Shown one piece after another: positions 1 to 7,095 of a DNA stretch of 64,000 nt. Position 1 is the stretch's first letter; every line of letters starts with the position of its first letter. Under the pieces are notes generated by a model, which did no database searches, was not told the origin of the DNA, and saw only the letters and a list, made by a program, of their open reading frames with translations. The DNA lies in assembly GCF_000382125.1 (NCBI RefSeq), contig NZ_KB907546.1:372001-436000 (forward strand). Reading direction: 5' to 3'. The position numbers and the translations under genes were made by a program. The DNA comes from Eudoraea adriatica DSM 19308. GTDB lineage: Bacteria > Bacteroidota > Bacteroidia > Flavobacteriales > Flavobacteriaceae.

Positions 1-152
1 AAAGGGCATACAAAGGCCGCAATCACCCCCATGAGCAAAAAATGGCGGTTTACCCTGAAAAAGGTTTCCTTTTTTAGGAACGCCTGGTAAACCAAATAAA
101 AAAGTACGAGTATTCCCGAAGCTTTTAAAAGGTATATCATCAATGCATCCAT
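1..152 (-). CDS. BlaR1/MecR1-like M56 family sensor protein, N-terminus only
   Basis: The first 50 codons of a minus-strand gene that runs off the window's left edge. The visible part starts with a hydrophobic segment (MDALMIYLLKASGILVLFYL) followed by a charged loop and the start of a second membrane segment. This is how Bacteroidota M56 (BlaR1-type) membrane metallopeptidases begin. Its ATG directly abuts the stop codon of the BlaI-type repressor, so the two form an operon. In characterised BlaR1/BlaI pairs the membrane protein senses a cell-wall signal and causes repressor cleavage. The HExxH zinc site is outside the window, so the assignment rests on the N-terminus and the BlaI neighbour. 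Confidence 0.75.
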   Translation of the reverse strand, partial: MDALMIYLLKASGILVLFYLVYQAFLKKETFFRVNRHFLLMGVIAAFVCP

Positions 153-521
153 CTATTTTTCTTTTTCTATTAGTTGTATAATTTCCCTGAGTTCTTCAAT
201 GGATATCTTTTGCTCCTTTGCAAAAAAAGACACCATGCTTTTATAGGAATTATCGTAATAATCTGCAATGGTGTTAGATATAAAGCGTTTTCTGTAGTCT
301 TCCTTGGTAACCAAAGGGTAATAGCGGTGTGTGTTTCCAAATGCCTCATGCGAGACATACTTCTTTTCCTCCAGATTCCGAACTATTGTTGACAAAGTAT
401 TGTAATGAGGCTTATCGCCTTTTAATTCGGCCATGATCTCCTTTACAAATGCCTTTTCTAATCTCCAGAGGATCTTCATGATTTCCTCTTCCTTATTCGT
501 CAGTTTTTGCATCCTGTTCAT
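153..521 (-). CDS. BlaI/MecI/CopY-type transcriptional repressor
   Basis: A 122-residue protein with the winged-helix DNA-binding fold of the BlaI/MecI family in residues 1-80 (LTNKEEEIMKILWRLEKAFV, then the YNTLSTIVRNLEEKKYV recognition region). The C-terminal part, rich in helix formers, is the usual dimerisation and cleavage region. BlaI repressors block their own promoter until a BlaR1-type peptidase inactivates them; that partner follows without a gap. A start at residue 4 (position 512) leaves a more normal leader after the -7 element at 531-538 and matches the family's usual N-terminus. Two operator-like inverted repeats lie at 551-584. What it responds to, cell-wall stress or an antibiotic, cannot be told. 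Confidence 0.9.
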   Translation of the reverse strand: MNRMQKLTNKEEEIMKILWRLEKAFVKEIMAELKGDKPHYNTLSTIVRNLEEKKYVSHEAFGNTHRYYPLVTKEDYRKRFISNTIADYYDNSYKSMVSFFAKEQKISIEELREIIQLIEKEK

Positions 522-530
522 AGTTTAGAT

Positions 531-584
531 CAAACATATTACTAATAATTTAGTTAAACAACTATAAATCTAGTTATTTAACTA
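531..584 (-). promoter_or_regulatory. blaI promoter with two operator-like inverted repeats
   Basis: On the minus strand a -7 element TATGTTTG (531-538) is preceded by TTG (559-561) with a 20-base spacer, the Bacteroidota promoter form. Two 14-base inverted repeats lie upstream: TAGTTAAACAACTA (551-564), which contains the -33 TTG, and TAGTTATTTAACTA (571-584). Their starts are 20 bases apart, about two helical turns, as expected for two repressor dimers on one face. Autorepression by the BlaI-type protein is inferred. Confidence 0.65.
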
Positions 585-712
585 TAATTTAAGTTTATTG
601 GGTTTCATTCCTTTTGGAAGTAGAAATATGCAAATGCATAAAATGGAACTCGATTTACCAAATATGGGGTTATTTTAAATGAAATGCAGGGGCTGTTCCG
701 CAGCTATTCTAC

Positions 713-720
713 TATATTTG
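713..720 (+). promoter_or_regulatory. -7 promoter element of the CaCA exchanger gene
   Basis: TATATTTG matches TAnnTTTG and ends 14 bases before the ATG at 735. It supports that start over the ATG at 684, which would lie upstream of transcription initiation. Confidence 0.55.
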
Positions 721-734
721 CCAAAAGTTTTCAG

Positions 735-1673
735 ATGCTCAATTTGTTGTTTATCACAATTGGTTTGACTTTATTAATACTCGGAGGCAACTGGTTGTTA
801 AGGTCGGCTGTGGCCTTCTCCCTAAGACTGAATATATCCAGGATCATTATTGGCATGACCATAGTGTCCTTTGCAACTTCTGCACCTGAACTTATCGTAA
901 GCGTAAACGCAGCATTAGATGGTTTTCCGGATCTGGCGCTTAGTAATGTTGTAGGATCCAATATTGCCAATCTTGGCCTGGTGCTGGCAATTATTGTTCT
1001 TTTAGGAAGAATTGATGTCCGCAAGGCTTTTTATATAACAGACTGGCCGGTAATGATGGCTGCATCGCTTTTGTTTTTTGGATTTATATATTTTGATGGA
1101 ATTCTTCATCCTTATGAAGGGGCAATAATGGTATTATTTCTATTTCTGTTTCTGATATTTTTACTACGCTTTCAGAAAACAGCTGTGGTTGAGGAAGTCC
1201 ATGAGGACGACAGGCCACTACCCCTGTATAAGGCTGTTCTTTTTTTGGGGTTGGGTGGTATTGCACTATGGGGAGGGGCAGAATTGCTTGTGAAAGGTTC
1301 AGTAGGTTTGGCTACTTTTTATGAAGTAAGTGAACGGGTGATCGGGATAACAGTGGTTTCGGTAGGTACGAGTATCCCTGAACTGGCCGCCTCCGTTATT
1401 GCAATAATTAAAAAAGAAAAAGCAATTTCCTTAGGTAACTTAATTGGATCCAATATTTTTAATTTGCTGGCTGTTTTGGGTGTGACCTCAATGATAGCCC
1501 CAATTTATGTAATAGATCAGGGTCTTCTGAATAGCGACATATGGTGGATGCTAGGCATTTCGTTTGTTATTCTTCCCTTGGTATTCTTTCCAAAAGGATT
1601 GCGCCTTGGTTGGCGTGATGGAATTATATTGTTATCTCTGTATTCGGTCTTTTTGTACTTTACATTGTTTTAG
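735..1673 (+). CDS. CaCA family sodium/calcium antiporter
   Basis: A 312-residue inner-membrane cation antiporter that is hydrophobic throughout, with about ten membrane segments. The two alpha-repeats that define the Ca2+:cation antiporter family are visible: SFATSAPELIVS near residue 50 and SVGTSIPELAAS near residue 215, each followed by a GSNI(A/F)N segment (VVGSNIANLGLV, LIGSNIFNLLAV). Known members exchange Ca2+ for Na+ or H+. The start at 735 is chosen because it opens directly with a membrane helix and lies behind a -7 element; the longer reading from 684 adds 17 residues unlike the family. It is a single-gene unit. The ion transported cannot be read from sequence. Confidence 0.9.
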   Translation: MLNLLFITIGLTLLILGGNWLLRSAVAFSLRLNISRIIIGMTIVSFATSAPELIVSVNAALDGFPDLALSNVVGSNIANLGLVLAIIVLLGRIDVRKAFYITDWPVMMAASLLFFGFIYFDGILHPYEGAIMVLFLFLFLIFLLRFQKTAVVEEVHEDDRPLPLYKAVLFLGLGGIALWGGAELLVKGSVGLATFYEVSERVIGITVVSVGTSIPELAASVIAIIKKEKAISLGNLIGSNIFNLLAVLGVTSMIAPIYVIDQGLLNSDIWWMLGISFVILPLVFFPKGLRLGWRDGIILLSLYSVFLYFTLF

Positions 1674-1700
1674 ATTTAAGTCTAGACTATTTTTTGGCAA

Positions 1701-1732
1701 AAAAAAAACCGCCTTTAATTGCTTAAAGACGG
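1701..1732 (-). terminator. Rho-independent terminator of glnII
   Basis: Stem 1709-1718/1723-1732 with loop TTGC. Read on the minus strand it has a G-U pair in place of the single mismatch and is followed by nine U residues (plus-strand A-run 1700-1708). It lies 23 bases beyond the glnII stop and could also stop plus-strand transcription weakly. Confidence 0.8.
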
Positions 1733-1755
1733 CTTATTAAATATGATTTTGGAAA

Positions 1756-2790
1756 TTAGTTGGCTACAGCTTCAATATTTGCTGATTTTACAGTTTGGAT
1801 AATTCTACCTGCAATTTTATAAGGATCACCATTAGAAGCCGGTCTCCTGTCTTCCAGCCATCCTTTCCAGCCTTTTTCAACTGTTATGATCGGAATTCTG
1901 ATAGAAGCACCCCGGTCTGATACACCATAACTGAAATCTTTAATAGATGCTGTTTCGTGCAAGCCCGTAAGTCGTTCTTCATTAAAAGCACCATAAACTT
2001 CAATATGGTCAAGAGCCACTGGTCTGAAGGCCTCACAAATTCTTTCATAAATTTCTTTAGAACCACATGTTCTTAAAGTGGTATTCGAGAAGTTTGCGTG
2101 CATTCCACTACCATTCCAATCTCCTTTAACTGGTTTCGGGTGCAATTCAATATAATAGCCATATTTTTCAGTAAGACGATTCAATAGGTAACGAGCAACC
2201 CAAATTTCATCGCCAGCTTTTTTTGCGCCTTTGGCGAAACACTGAAATTCCCATTGTCCGGGTGCAACTTCCTGATTAATACCCTCAAAATTAATGCCTG
2301 CCGCAATACATAAATCCATATGCTCCTCTACAAATTCTCGTCCCCATGTATACCTTCCTCCTACAGAGCAGTAATATTTACCCTGTGGTCCGGGAAATCC
2401 ACCGCGTGGAAATCCAAGAGGTAAGTCTGTTTCGGTATCCATTAAAAAGTATTCCTGTTCAAATCCAAACCAGAAATCATTATCATCGTCATCAATTTGA
2501 GCTCTATGATTTGATGCGTGTGGTGTTCCATCGGCGTTTAATACTTCAGACATTACCAAAAACCCATTAGCTCTTTCAGGGTCCGGATAAATTGCCACTG
2601 GTTTCAACAGGCAATCTGAGGAGCCTCCCTCGGCCTGTTCGGTTGAAGACCCGTCAAAAGACCATATAGGGCAATCTTCCAATTTACCACTGAAGTCTTC
2701 TTCAATTTTGGTTTTGCTTCTCAATTCTTGTGTTGGTTCATGACCATCTAACCAAATGTATTCTAATTTTGTTTTGCTCATAATCTTCAA
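1756..2790 (-). CDS. glnII: Glutamine synthetase, type II (GlnII-like)
   Basis: Makes glutamine from glutamate, ammonia and ATP in the cytosol. At about 341-344 residues it has the short length of type II (eukaryote-like) synthetases rather than the about 470 of type I. Visible are WSFDGSSTEQAEGGSSD (beta-grasp to catalytic junction), the metal and glutamate site around INQEVAPGQWEFQ, and GDWNGSGMHANFS with the ATP-binding region after it. The start is probably the internal ATG at 2781 (MSKTKLEYIWLDG). It is divergent from a second, unrelated synthetase (GSIII) across a 200-base regulatory region. Its promoter shares two elements with glnK, which suggests nitrogen control. Type II enzymes are usually not adenylylated. 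Confidence 0.93.
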   Translation of the reverse strand: MKIMSKTKLEYIWLDGHEPTQELRSKTKIEEDFSGKLEDCPIWSFDGSSTEQAEGGSSDCLLKPVAIYPDPERANGFLVMSEVLNADGTPHASNHRAQIDDDDNDFWFGFEQEYFLMDTETDLPLGFPRGGFPGPQGKYYCSVGGRYTWGREFVEEHMDLCIAAGINFEGINQEVAPGQWEFQCFAKGAKKAGDEIWVARYLLNRLTEKYGYYIELHPKPVKGDWNGSGMHANFSNTTLRTCGSKEIYERICEAFRPVALDHIEVYGAFNEERLTGLHETASIKDFSYGVSDRGASIRIPIITVEKGWKGWLEDRRPASNGDPYKIAGRIIQTVKSANIEAVAN

Positions 2791-2816
2791 TGTTAATTTT
2801 TCATTTTTACGATTTC

Positions 2817-2964
2817 CAAAAATAAATTATTTTATAGATATCTATTAAAAATCAGGGGGTATTTATCAAAAAAAACGACATAATTATTAACACCCCTATT
2901 TTTTTGAGGGGATTTTGCAATATTTATATAAAATGACGATTATTCTATGAAATGTTTAATTTTG
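2817..2964. promoter_or_regulatory. Divergent nitrogen-type control region between glnII and GSIII
   Basis: The minus-strand -7 TATTTTTG for glnII is at 2817-2824 and the plus-strand -7 TAATTTTG for GSIII at 2957-2964. Between them are AGGGGGT (2854-2860) and the inverted repeat CCCCTATTTTTTTGAGGGG (2893-2911). Measured from the plus-strand CAAA edge of the glnII -7 box, AGGGGGT starts at offset 37 and CCCTATT at offset 77. Exactly the same two offsets occur upstream of glnK near 25.4 kb. The repeat lies about 46 bases before the GSIII -7 element, so one site could serve both genes. The binding protein is unknown. Confidence 0.65.
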
Positions 2965-2991
2965 TTTTAACTAAAGTCTAAAATATAGTAT

Positions 2992-5178
2992 ATGTCCATA
3001 ATAAGATTCAGTGCAGTAAAAGAAAGTTTTCAGCATAAACCACTTGTAATAACAGAAAACGGGCGGCGATCTGAGTTGTTCGGAACACATGTTTTCAATG
3101 AAGAAAAAATGCTGCAGTATCTCACGAAGGATGCTTATCTAAGTGTAAAAGAGGCCATTTTCTCAGGCTCAAAAATTGACAGAAAAATAGCCGATCAGGT
3201 CGCAGAAGCTATGAAAGCCTGGGCTATTTCTATGGGTGCAACGCATTACACCCATTGGTTTCAGCCCTTAACGGGTGCAACGGCGGAGAAGCACGATGCT
3301 TTTTTTGATCTGCTGGCAGACGGAAGAGCTGTTGAAAAATTTGGTGGTGCCCAGCTTGTGCAGCAAGAACCGGATGCTTCCAGTTTTCCCAGCGGGGGTA
3401 TACGCAATACTTTCGAAGCCAGAGGATATACCGCATGGGATCCTACTTCCCCTGCATTCATATATGGAACTACCCTCTGTATTCCAACTATTTTTGTCTC
3501 ATATACCGGAGAGGCACTTGATAATAAGGCACCCCTGTTGAGAGCCCTGCATGCTGTTGATCTAGCGGCTACAGCAGTAGCAAAATATTTTGATAAAAAT
3601 GTTGCCAAAGTTCAGGCAACACTGGGATGGGAACAAGAATATTTTCTTATAGACAAAGCACTTGCTGGTTCGCGCCCCGATCTGGTTCTTACAGGTCGCA
3701 CTCTGGTTGGGCACCTGGCGGCTAAGGGCCAACAGCTGGATGATCATTATTTTGGTGTTATCCCCATGCGGGCTATTAATTTTATGCGGGATCTTGAAAA
3801 GGAATGTACCCGGCTCGGAATTCCTGTCAAAACCCGGCATAATGAAGTAGCTCCAAATCAGTTTGAGCTGGCCCCGGTTTTTGAAGAAGCGAATTTGGCG
3901 GTTGATCATAATTTGCTATTGATGGATATTATGGAAAAAGTGGCCGACAGGCATAATTTTAAAGTACTTTTTCATGAAAAGCCCTTCTCAGGAATAAACG
4001 GATCCGGAAAACACAATAATTGGTCCCTTGCAACAGATACGGGGGTAAATCTGCTAAGCCCGGGTTCTACCCCCATGAAAAATCTGCAGTTCCTGACATT
4101 TTTTGTCAATACTATCAAAGCTGTTGACACTTATGAGGAGCTTCTAAGATCATCAATTGCTTCAGCCAGTAATGATTACAGGTTGGGCGCCAATGAGGCT
4201 CCGCCGGCCATTTTTTCAATCTTTGTGGGAACACAATTAAGCAATGTCCTGGATGAATTGGAAGGGGTGTCCCAGGGCAAGTTGTCACCGGAAGAGAAAA
4301 CAGAGTTAAAACTCAATGTAGTTGGGAAGATACCTGAGATATTGCTGGATAATACAGATAGAAATAGAACCTCGCCATTTGCTTTTACCGGGAATAAATT
4401 TGAGATGAGAGGAGTTGGTTCTAAAACCAATTGTGCAAAACCCATGACCATTCTTAATACTATTGTGGCGAAACAATTGAGGGAATTTAAAAAGGAAGTA
4501 GACGCTTTAATTGACAAAAAGAAATTAAAAAAGGACGAAGCAGTTTTCAATGTTTTGCGGGAATATATCAAATCATCTAAAAGAATTCGTTTTGACGGTG
4601 ATGGTTATAGCACAGATTGGGAGAAAGAAGCGAAAAAAAGGAAATTGAGTAATAACAAATCCACGCCTTCAGCAATTCAGGTAATGACGTCTAAAGAAAG
4701 TCTGGAACTTTTTAATGGCCTTGAGGTAATGAGTACCATAGAAGTTGAAGCGCGGCAGGAAGTTGAATTAGAGACCTATATTTTCCAGACCCAAATTGAA
4801 GGCAGGGTCTTTAATGATTTGGTATATAGTCATATTATTCCTTCAGCTATTGATTACCAAAACAAATTAATTAAAAATGTTTTGGGTTTAAAAGAGATTT
4901 ATGGCGCTGCTCATAAGAAATTATCCGAAGGACATCTCACACTGATTGAACAGATTGCGGAGCATATGGTGGAATTAAAAAAGAATACGGATGATATGAC
5001 CAACGCAAGAAGGGTGGCCAACAAATTAACGGATCTAAACAAAAAAGCTTTCGCTTATTGTGATAATGTTCGTCCTTATTTTGATAAAATCAGATATCAT
5101 TGCGATAAGTTAGAGCAACTTATTGATGATCAGTCCTGGCCATTGACCAAATACAGGGAACTATTGTTTATTAAATAA
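2992..5178 (+). CDS. glnN: Glutamine synthetase, type III (GlnN)
   Basis: A 728-residue GSIII, the large dodecameric glutamine synthetase common in Bacteroidota and cyanobacteria. Marks include the N-terminal GSIII region with FGTHVFNEEKM, ATHYTHWFQPLTG, GWEQEYFLIDK (metal site), TRHNEVAPNQFELAP, and FSGINGSGKHNNWSL (glutamate and ATP site). The C-terminal helical extension is complete to the stop. It opens behind TAATTTTG (2957-2964) and closes with a strong terminator. With GlnII, Amt and PII it gives the cell two unrelated ways to assimilate ammonia. The shared upstream region suggests expression linked to nitrogen status; which of the two dominates cannot be told. Confidence 0.96.
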   Translation: MSIIRFSAVKESFQHKPLVITENGRRSELFGTHVFNEEKMLQYLTKDAYLSVKEAIFSGSKIDRKIADQVAEAMKAWAISMGATHYTHWFQPLTGATAEKHDAFFDLLADGRAVEKFGGAQLVQQEPDASSFPSGGIRNTFEARGYTAWDPTSPAFIYGTTLCIPTIFVSYTGEALDNKAPLLRALHAVDLAATAVAKYFDKNVAKVQATLGWEQEYFLIDKALAGSRPDLVLTGRTLVGHLAAKGQQLDDHYFGVIPMRAINFMRDLEKECTRLGIPVKTRHNEVAPNQFELAPVFEEANLAVDHNLLLMDIMEKVADRHNFKVLFHEKPFSGINGSGKHNNWSLATDTGVNLLSPGSTPMKNLQFLTFFVNTIKAVDTYEELLRSSIASASNDYRLGANEAPPAIFSIFVGTQLSNVLDELEGVSQGKLSPEEKTELKLNVVGKIPEILLDNTDRNRTSPFAFTGNKFEMRGVGSKTNCAKPMTILNTIVAKQLREFKKEVDALIDKKKLKKDEAVFNVLREYIKSSKRIRFDGDGYSTDWEKEAKKRKLSNNKSTPSAIQVMTSKESLELFNGLEVMSTIEVEARQEVELETYIFQTQIEGRVFNDLVYSHIIPSAIDYQNKLIKNVLGLKEIYGAAHKKLSEGHLTLIEQIAEHMVELKKNTDDMTNARRVANKLTDLNKKAFAYCDNVRPYFDKIRYHCDKLEQLIDDQSWPLTKYRELLFIK

Positions 5179-5190
5179 GTAAATAATTAA

Positions 5191-5214
5191 AGCTCACTTT
5201 ATGTGGGCTTTTTT
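5191..5214 (+). terminator. Terminator of glnN
   Basis: Stem AGCTCAC (5191-5197) and GTGGGCT (5203-5209) with one G-U pair, loop TTTAT, then a run of T. It covers position 5201, so the next gene cannot reasonably start there. Confidence 0.85.
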
Positions 5215-5225
5215 ATGGTTTATGC

Positions 5226-5233
5226 TATTTTTG
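5226..5233 (+). promoter_or_regulatory. -7 promoter element of purM
   Basis: TATTTTTG matches TAnnTTTG, 15 bases before the ATG at 5249 and just behind the glnN terminator. Confidence 0.6.
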
Positions 5234-5248
5234 CGGAAACCAAAACCC

Positions 5249-6427
5249 ATGGATCCGTCTGCCAGCAAACGTTATGACCAAAGAGGAGTTTCAGCTTCTA
5301 AGGAAGACGTGCATAATGCCATAAAAAATATTGACAAAGGCTTGTTTCCAAATGCTTTTTGCAAGATTGTGGAGGATTATCTTACCAGGGATGAAGAATA
5401 CTGTTTGGTAATGCACGCGGATGGCGCGGGCACCAAATCTTCACTCGCTTATATGTATTGGAAAGAAACAGGCGATATGTCTGTTTGGAAAGGTATTGCC
5501 CAGGATGCATTGATCATGAACCTGGATGATCTTTTATGTGTTGGTGTAACAGATAATATCCTGCTATCCTCCACTATCGGGAGAAATAAAAACCTGATTC
5601 CCGGAGAGGTCATTTCTGCAATAATTAATGGTACCGAGGAATTAATAGAAGATTTGGCTAATCACGGAATCACAGTTTATTCAACAGGCGGTGAAACAGC
5701 CGATGTTGGGGATCTGGTGCGCACTATAATAGTTGATTCTACCGTTACAGCAAGGTTAAAAAGGGCTAATGTTATAGATAATGCCAATATTACCGCAGGG
5801 GATGTAATTGTTGGCCTGGCATCCTACGGACAGGCTACCTATGAGTCTGAATATAATGGCGGGATGGGCAGTAATGGCCTTACTTCTGCAAGGCATGATG
5901 TTTTTTCAAAATATTTGAGCACGAAATACCCGGAGAGCTATGACTCCCAGGTGCCTTCGGAACTGGTGTATTCAGGAAATGTTAAACTTACGGATGCTGT
6001 CCAGGATTCCCCTCTTGATGCAGGTAAACTTGTTTTGTCTCCAACCAGAACCTACGCACCCATAATTAAAAAAATTCTTCAGAAATACAATTCCAAAGAC
6101 ATTCATGGCATGGTGCATTGCAGTGGTGGGGCTCAGACCAAAGTCCTTCACTTCATCAAAGACCTGCATATTGTTAAAGATAACATGTTTGCGGTACCGC
6201 CATTATTTAAATTAATTCAGGAACAATCGGGAACAGATTGGAAAGAAATGTATCAGGTTTTTAATTGTGGTCATCGTATGGAACTTTATGTAAATGAAAG
6301 CATTGCGAAAGACCTGATAGAAATATCTCATGAGTTTAATGTAGATGCCCGGATTATAGGCCATGCAGAGGCAAATACCACGAAAAAACTAACGATTAGC
6401 AGCGAATACGGTACGTTTATCTATTAA
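5249..6427 (+). CDS. purM: Phosphoribosylformylglycinamidine cyclo-ligase (AIR synthase), Bacteroidota form
   Basis: A 392-residue PurM-type ATP-dependent enzyme that closes the imidazole ring of AIR in purine synthesis. Family marks are HADGAGTKSS (DGVGTK-type nucleotide loop, about residue 57), the dimer and active-site region VGVTDNILLSSTIGRN, GGETADVGDL, VGLASYG and LSPTRTYAPIIKKIL. It is longer than the E. coli enzyme (345), with an insertion after VGLASYG and GMVHCSGGAQTK where most enzymes read GMAHITGGG; both are typical of Bacteroidota sequences. The start at 5249 lies behind a -7 element; the longer reading from 5201 would begin inside the glnN terminator. It is a single-gene unit. 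Confidence 0.88.
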   Translation: MDPSASKRYDQRGVSASKEDVHNAIKNIDKGLFPNAFCKIVEDYLTRDEEYCLVMHADGAGTKSSLAYMYWKETGDMSVWKGIAQDALIMNLDDLLCVGVTDNILLSSTIGRNKNLIPGEVISAIINGTEELIEDLANHGITVYSTGGETADVGDLVRTIIVDSTVTARLKRANVIDNANITAGDVIVGLASYGQATYESEYNGGMGSNGLTSARHDVFSKYLSTKYPESYDSQVPSELVYSGNVKLTDAVQDSPLDAGKLVLSPTRTYAPIIKKILQKYNSKDIHGMVHCSGGAQTKVLHFIKDLHIVKDNMFAVPPLFKLIQEQSGTDWKEMYQVFNCGHRMELYVNESIAKDLIEISHEFNVDARIIGHAEANTTKKLTISSEYGTFIY

Positions 6428-6523
6428 GGTATACGATTCACTCTTTTACAGCGTTCTTTTTATAACAGTTTATAACCCGAATTCCGGGTGGAAATTACAA
6501 GTACAGTTAAAAAAATTTATGTT

Positions 6524-6955
6524 ATGGAGAGAAAGGAATTTTTACGAAGTCTTGGCGCAGGTGCAGCCTTTGCCTTAACTTTCCCTTGTATTCAAGGTTG
6601 TTCCAATGATGACGGAGATGTGGATATGAAGCCGGTTCCTACCGGAGTAGACTTCACCATCGACCTGAATTCACAGGAAGGCGCAGGTTTGCAGAATAAT
6701 GGCGACTTTATTTTAAAGAATAACGTAGTCGTAGTTAAAAATCTTGAAGGTAATTTTATAGCCGCAAGTCAGATATGCAGCCATCAGCAAACAGACCAGG
6801 TACGATTTTTTGATGATAATGGAGGAATTTTTCGTTGTTCTACCCATGGTTCGGTGTTTGATCAAAACGGGACCCCTTTAAATACAATTACGAGCAACCC
6901 GCTTAAAATTTTTAACACAGAACTAAACGGCAATATACTTCGTGTTTTTGAGTAA
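6524..6955 (+). CDS. Rieske [2Fe-2S] lipoprotein
   Basis: A 143-residue secreted protein. The N-terminus (RKEFLRSLGAGAAFALTF, then IQGC) is a lipoprotein signal with a Tat-like flavour. The Rieske cluster ligands are complete: Cys85-x-His87 (ICSHQ) and Cys105-x-x-His108 (CSTH), followed by the usual GSVFDQNG. Such proteins carry electrons at the cell envelope. It lies 140 bases before an ApbE flavin transferase in the same direction, so a small envelope redox unit is possible, but no oxidase or cytochrome partner is visible here. The upstream reading from GTG at 6488 adds 12 residues and would hide the signal peptide. Confidence 0.88.
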   Translation: MERKEFLRSLGAGAAFALTFPCIQGCSNDDGDVDMKPVPTGVDFTIDLNSQEGAGLQNNGDFILKNNVVVVKNLEGNFIAASQICSHQQTDQVRFFDDNGGIFRCSTHGSVFDQNGTPLNTITSNPLKIFNTELNGNILRVFE

Positions 6956-6984
6956 TTACGGATTAGCCATATAATGATATTTAC

Positions 6985-7095
6985 ATGAAAAGTTTGGCCC
7001 TGAATCTTTTCGTTTTTGCTTGTGTATTATGTTCTATTGCCAAGTACTCTAAATCCGTACGTCCAATATTTGCTCAACTAAAAAAAATACAGTAG
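6985..7095 (+). CDS. Candidate small membrane or secreted peptide (36 aa)
   Basis: An ATG-started frame of 36 codons between the Rieske and ApbE genes. Its stop TAG (7093-7095) is immediately followed by the GTG start of apbE. The N-terminal half is hydrophobic (MKSLALNLFVFACVLCSIAK), the rest basic (about +6 overall). The head-to-tail fit with apbE suggests translational coupling, which would help an mRNA with a weak GTG start. No family is recognised. It could equally be non-coding spacer. Confidence 0.4.
   Translation: MKSLALNLFVFACVLCSIAKYSKSVRPIFAQLKKIQ

Noticed and set aside
3261-3608. Long antisense frames inside glnN, for example 115 codons
   Set aside because: Shadows of a strongly conserved gene; no family match and no promoter.
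5201-5248. Longer N-terminus for purM
   Set aside because: It would start inside the glnN terminator and before the -7 element; the family begins near 5249.
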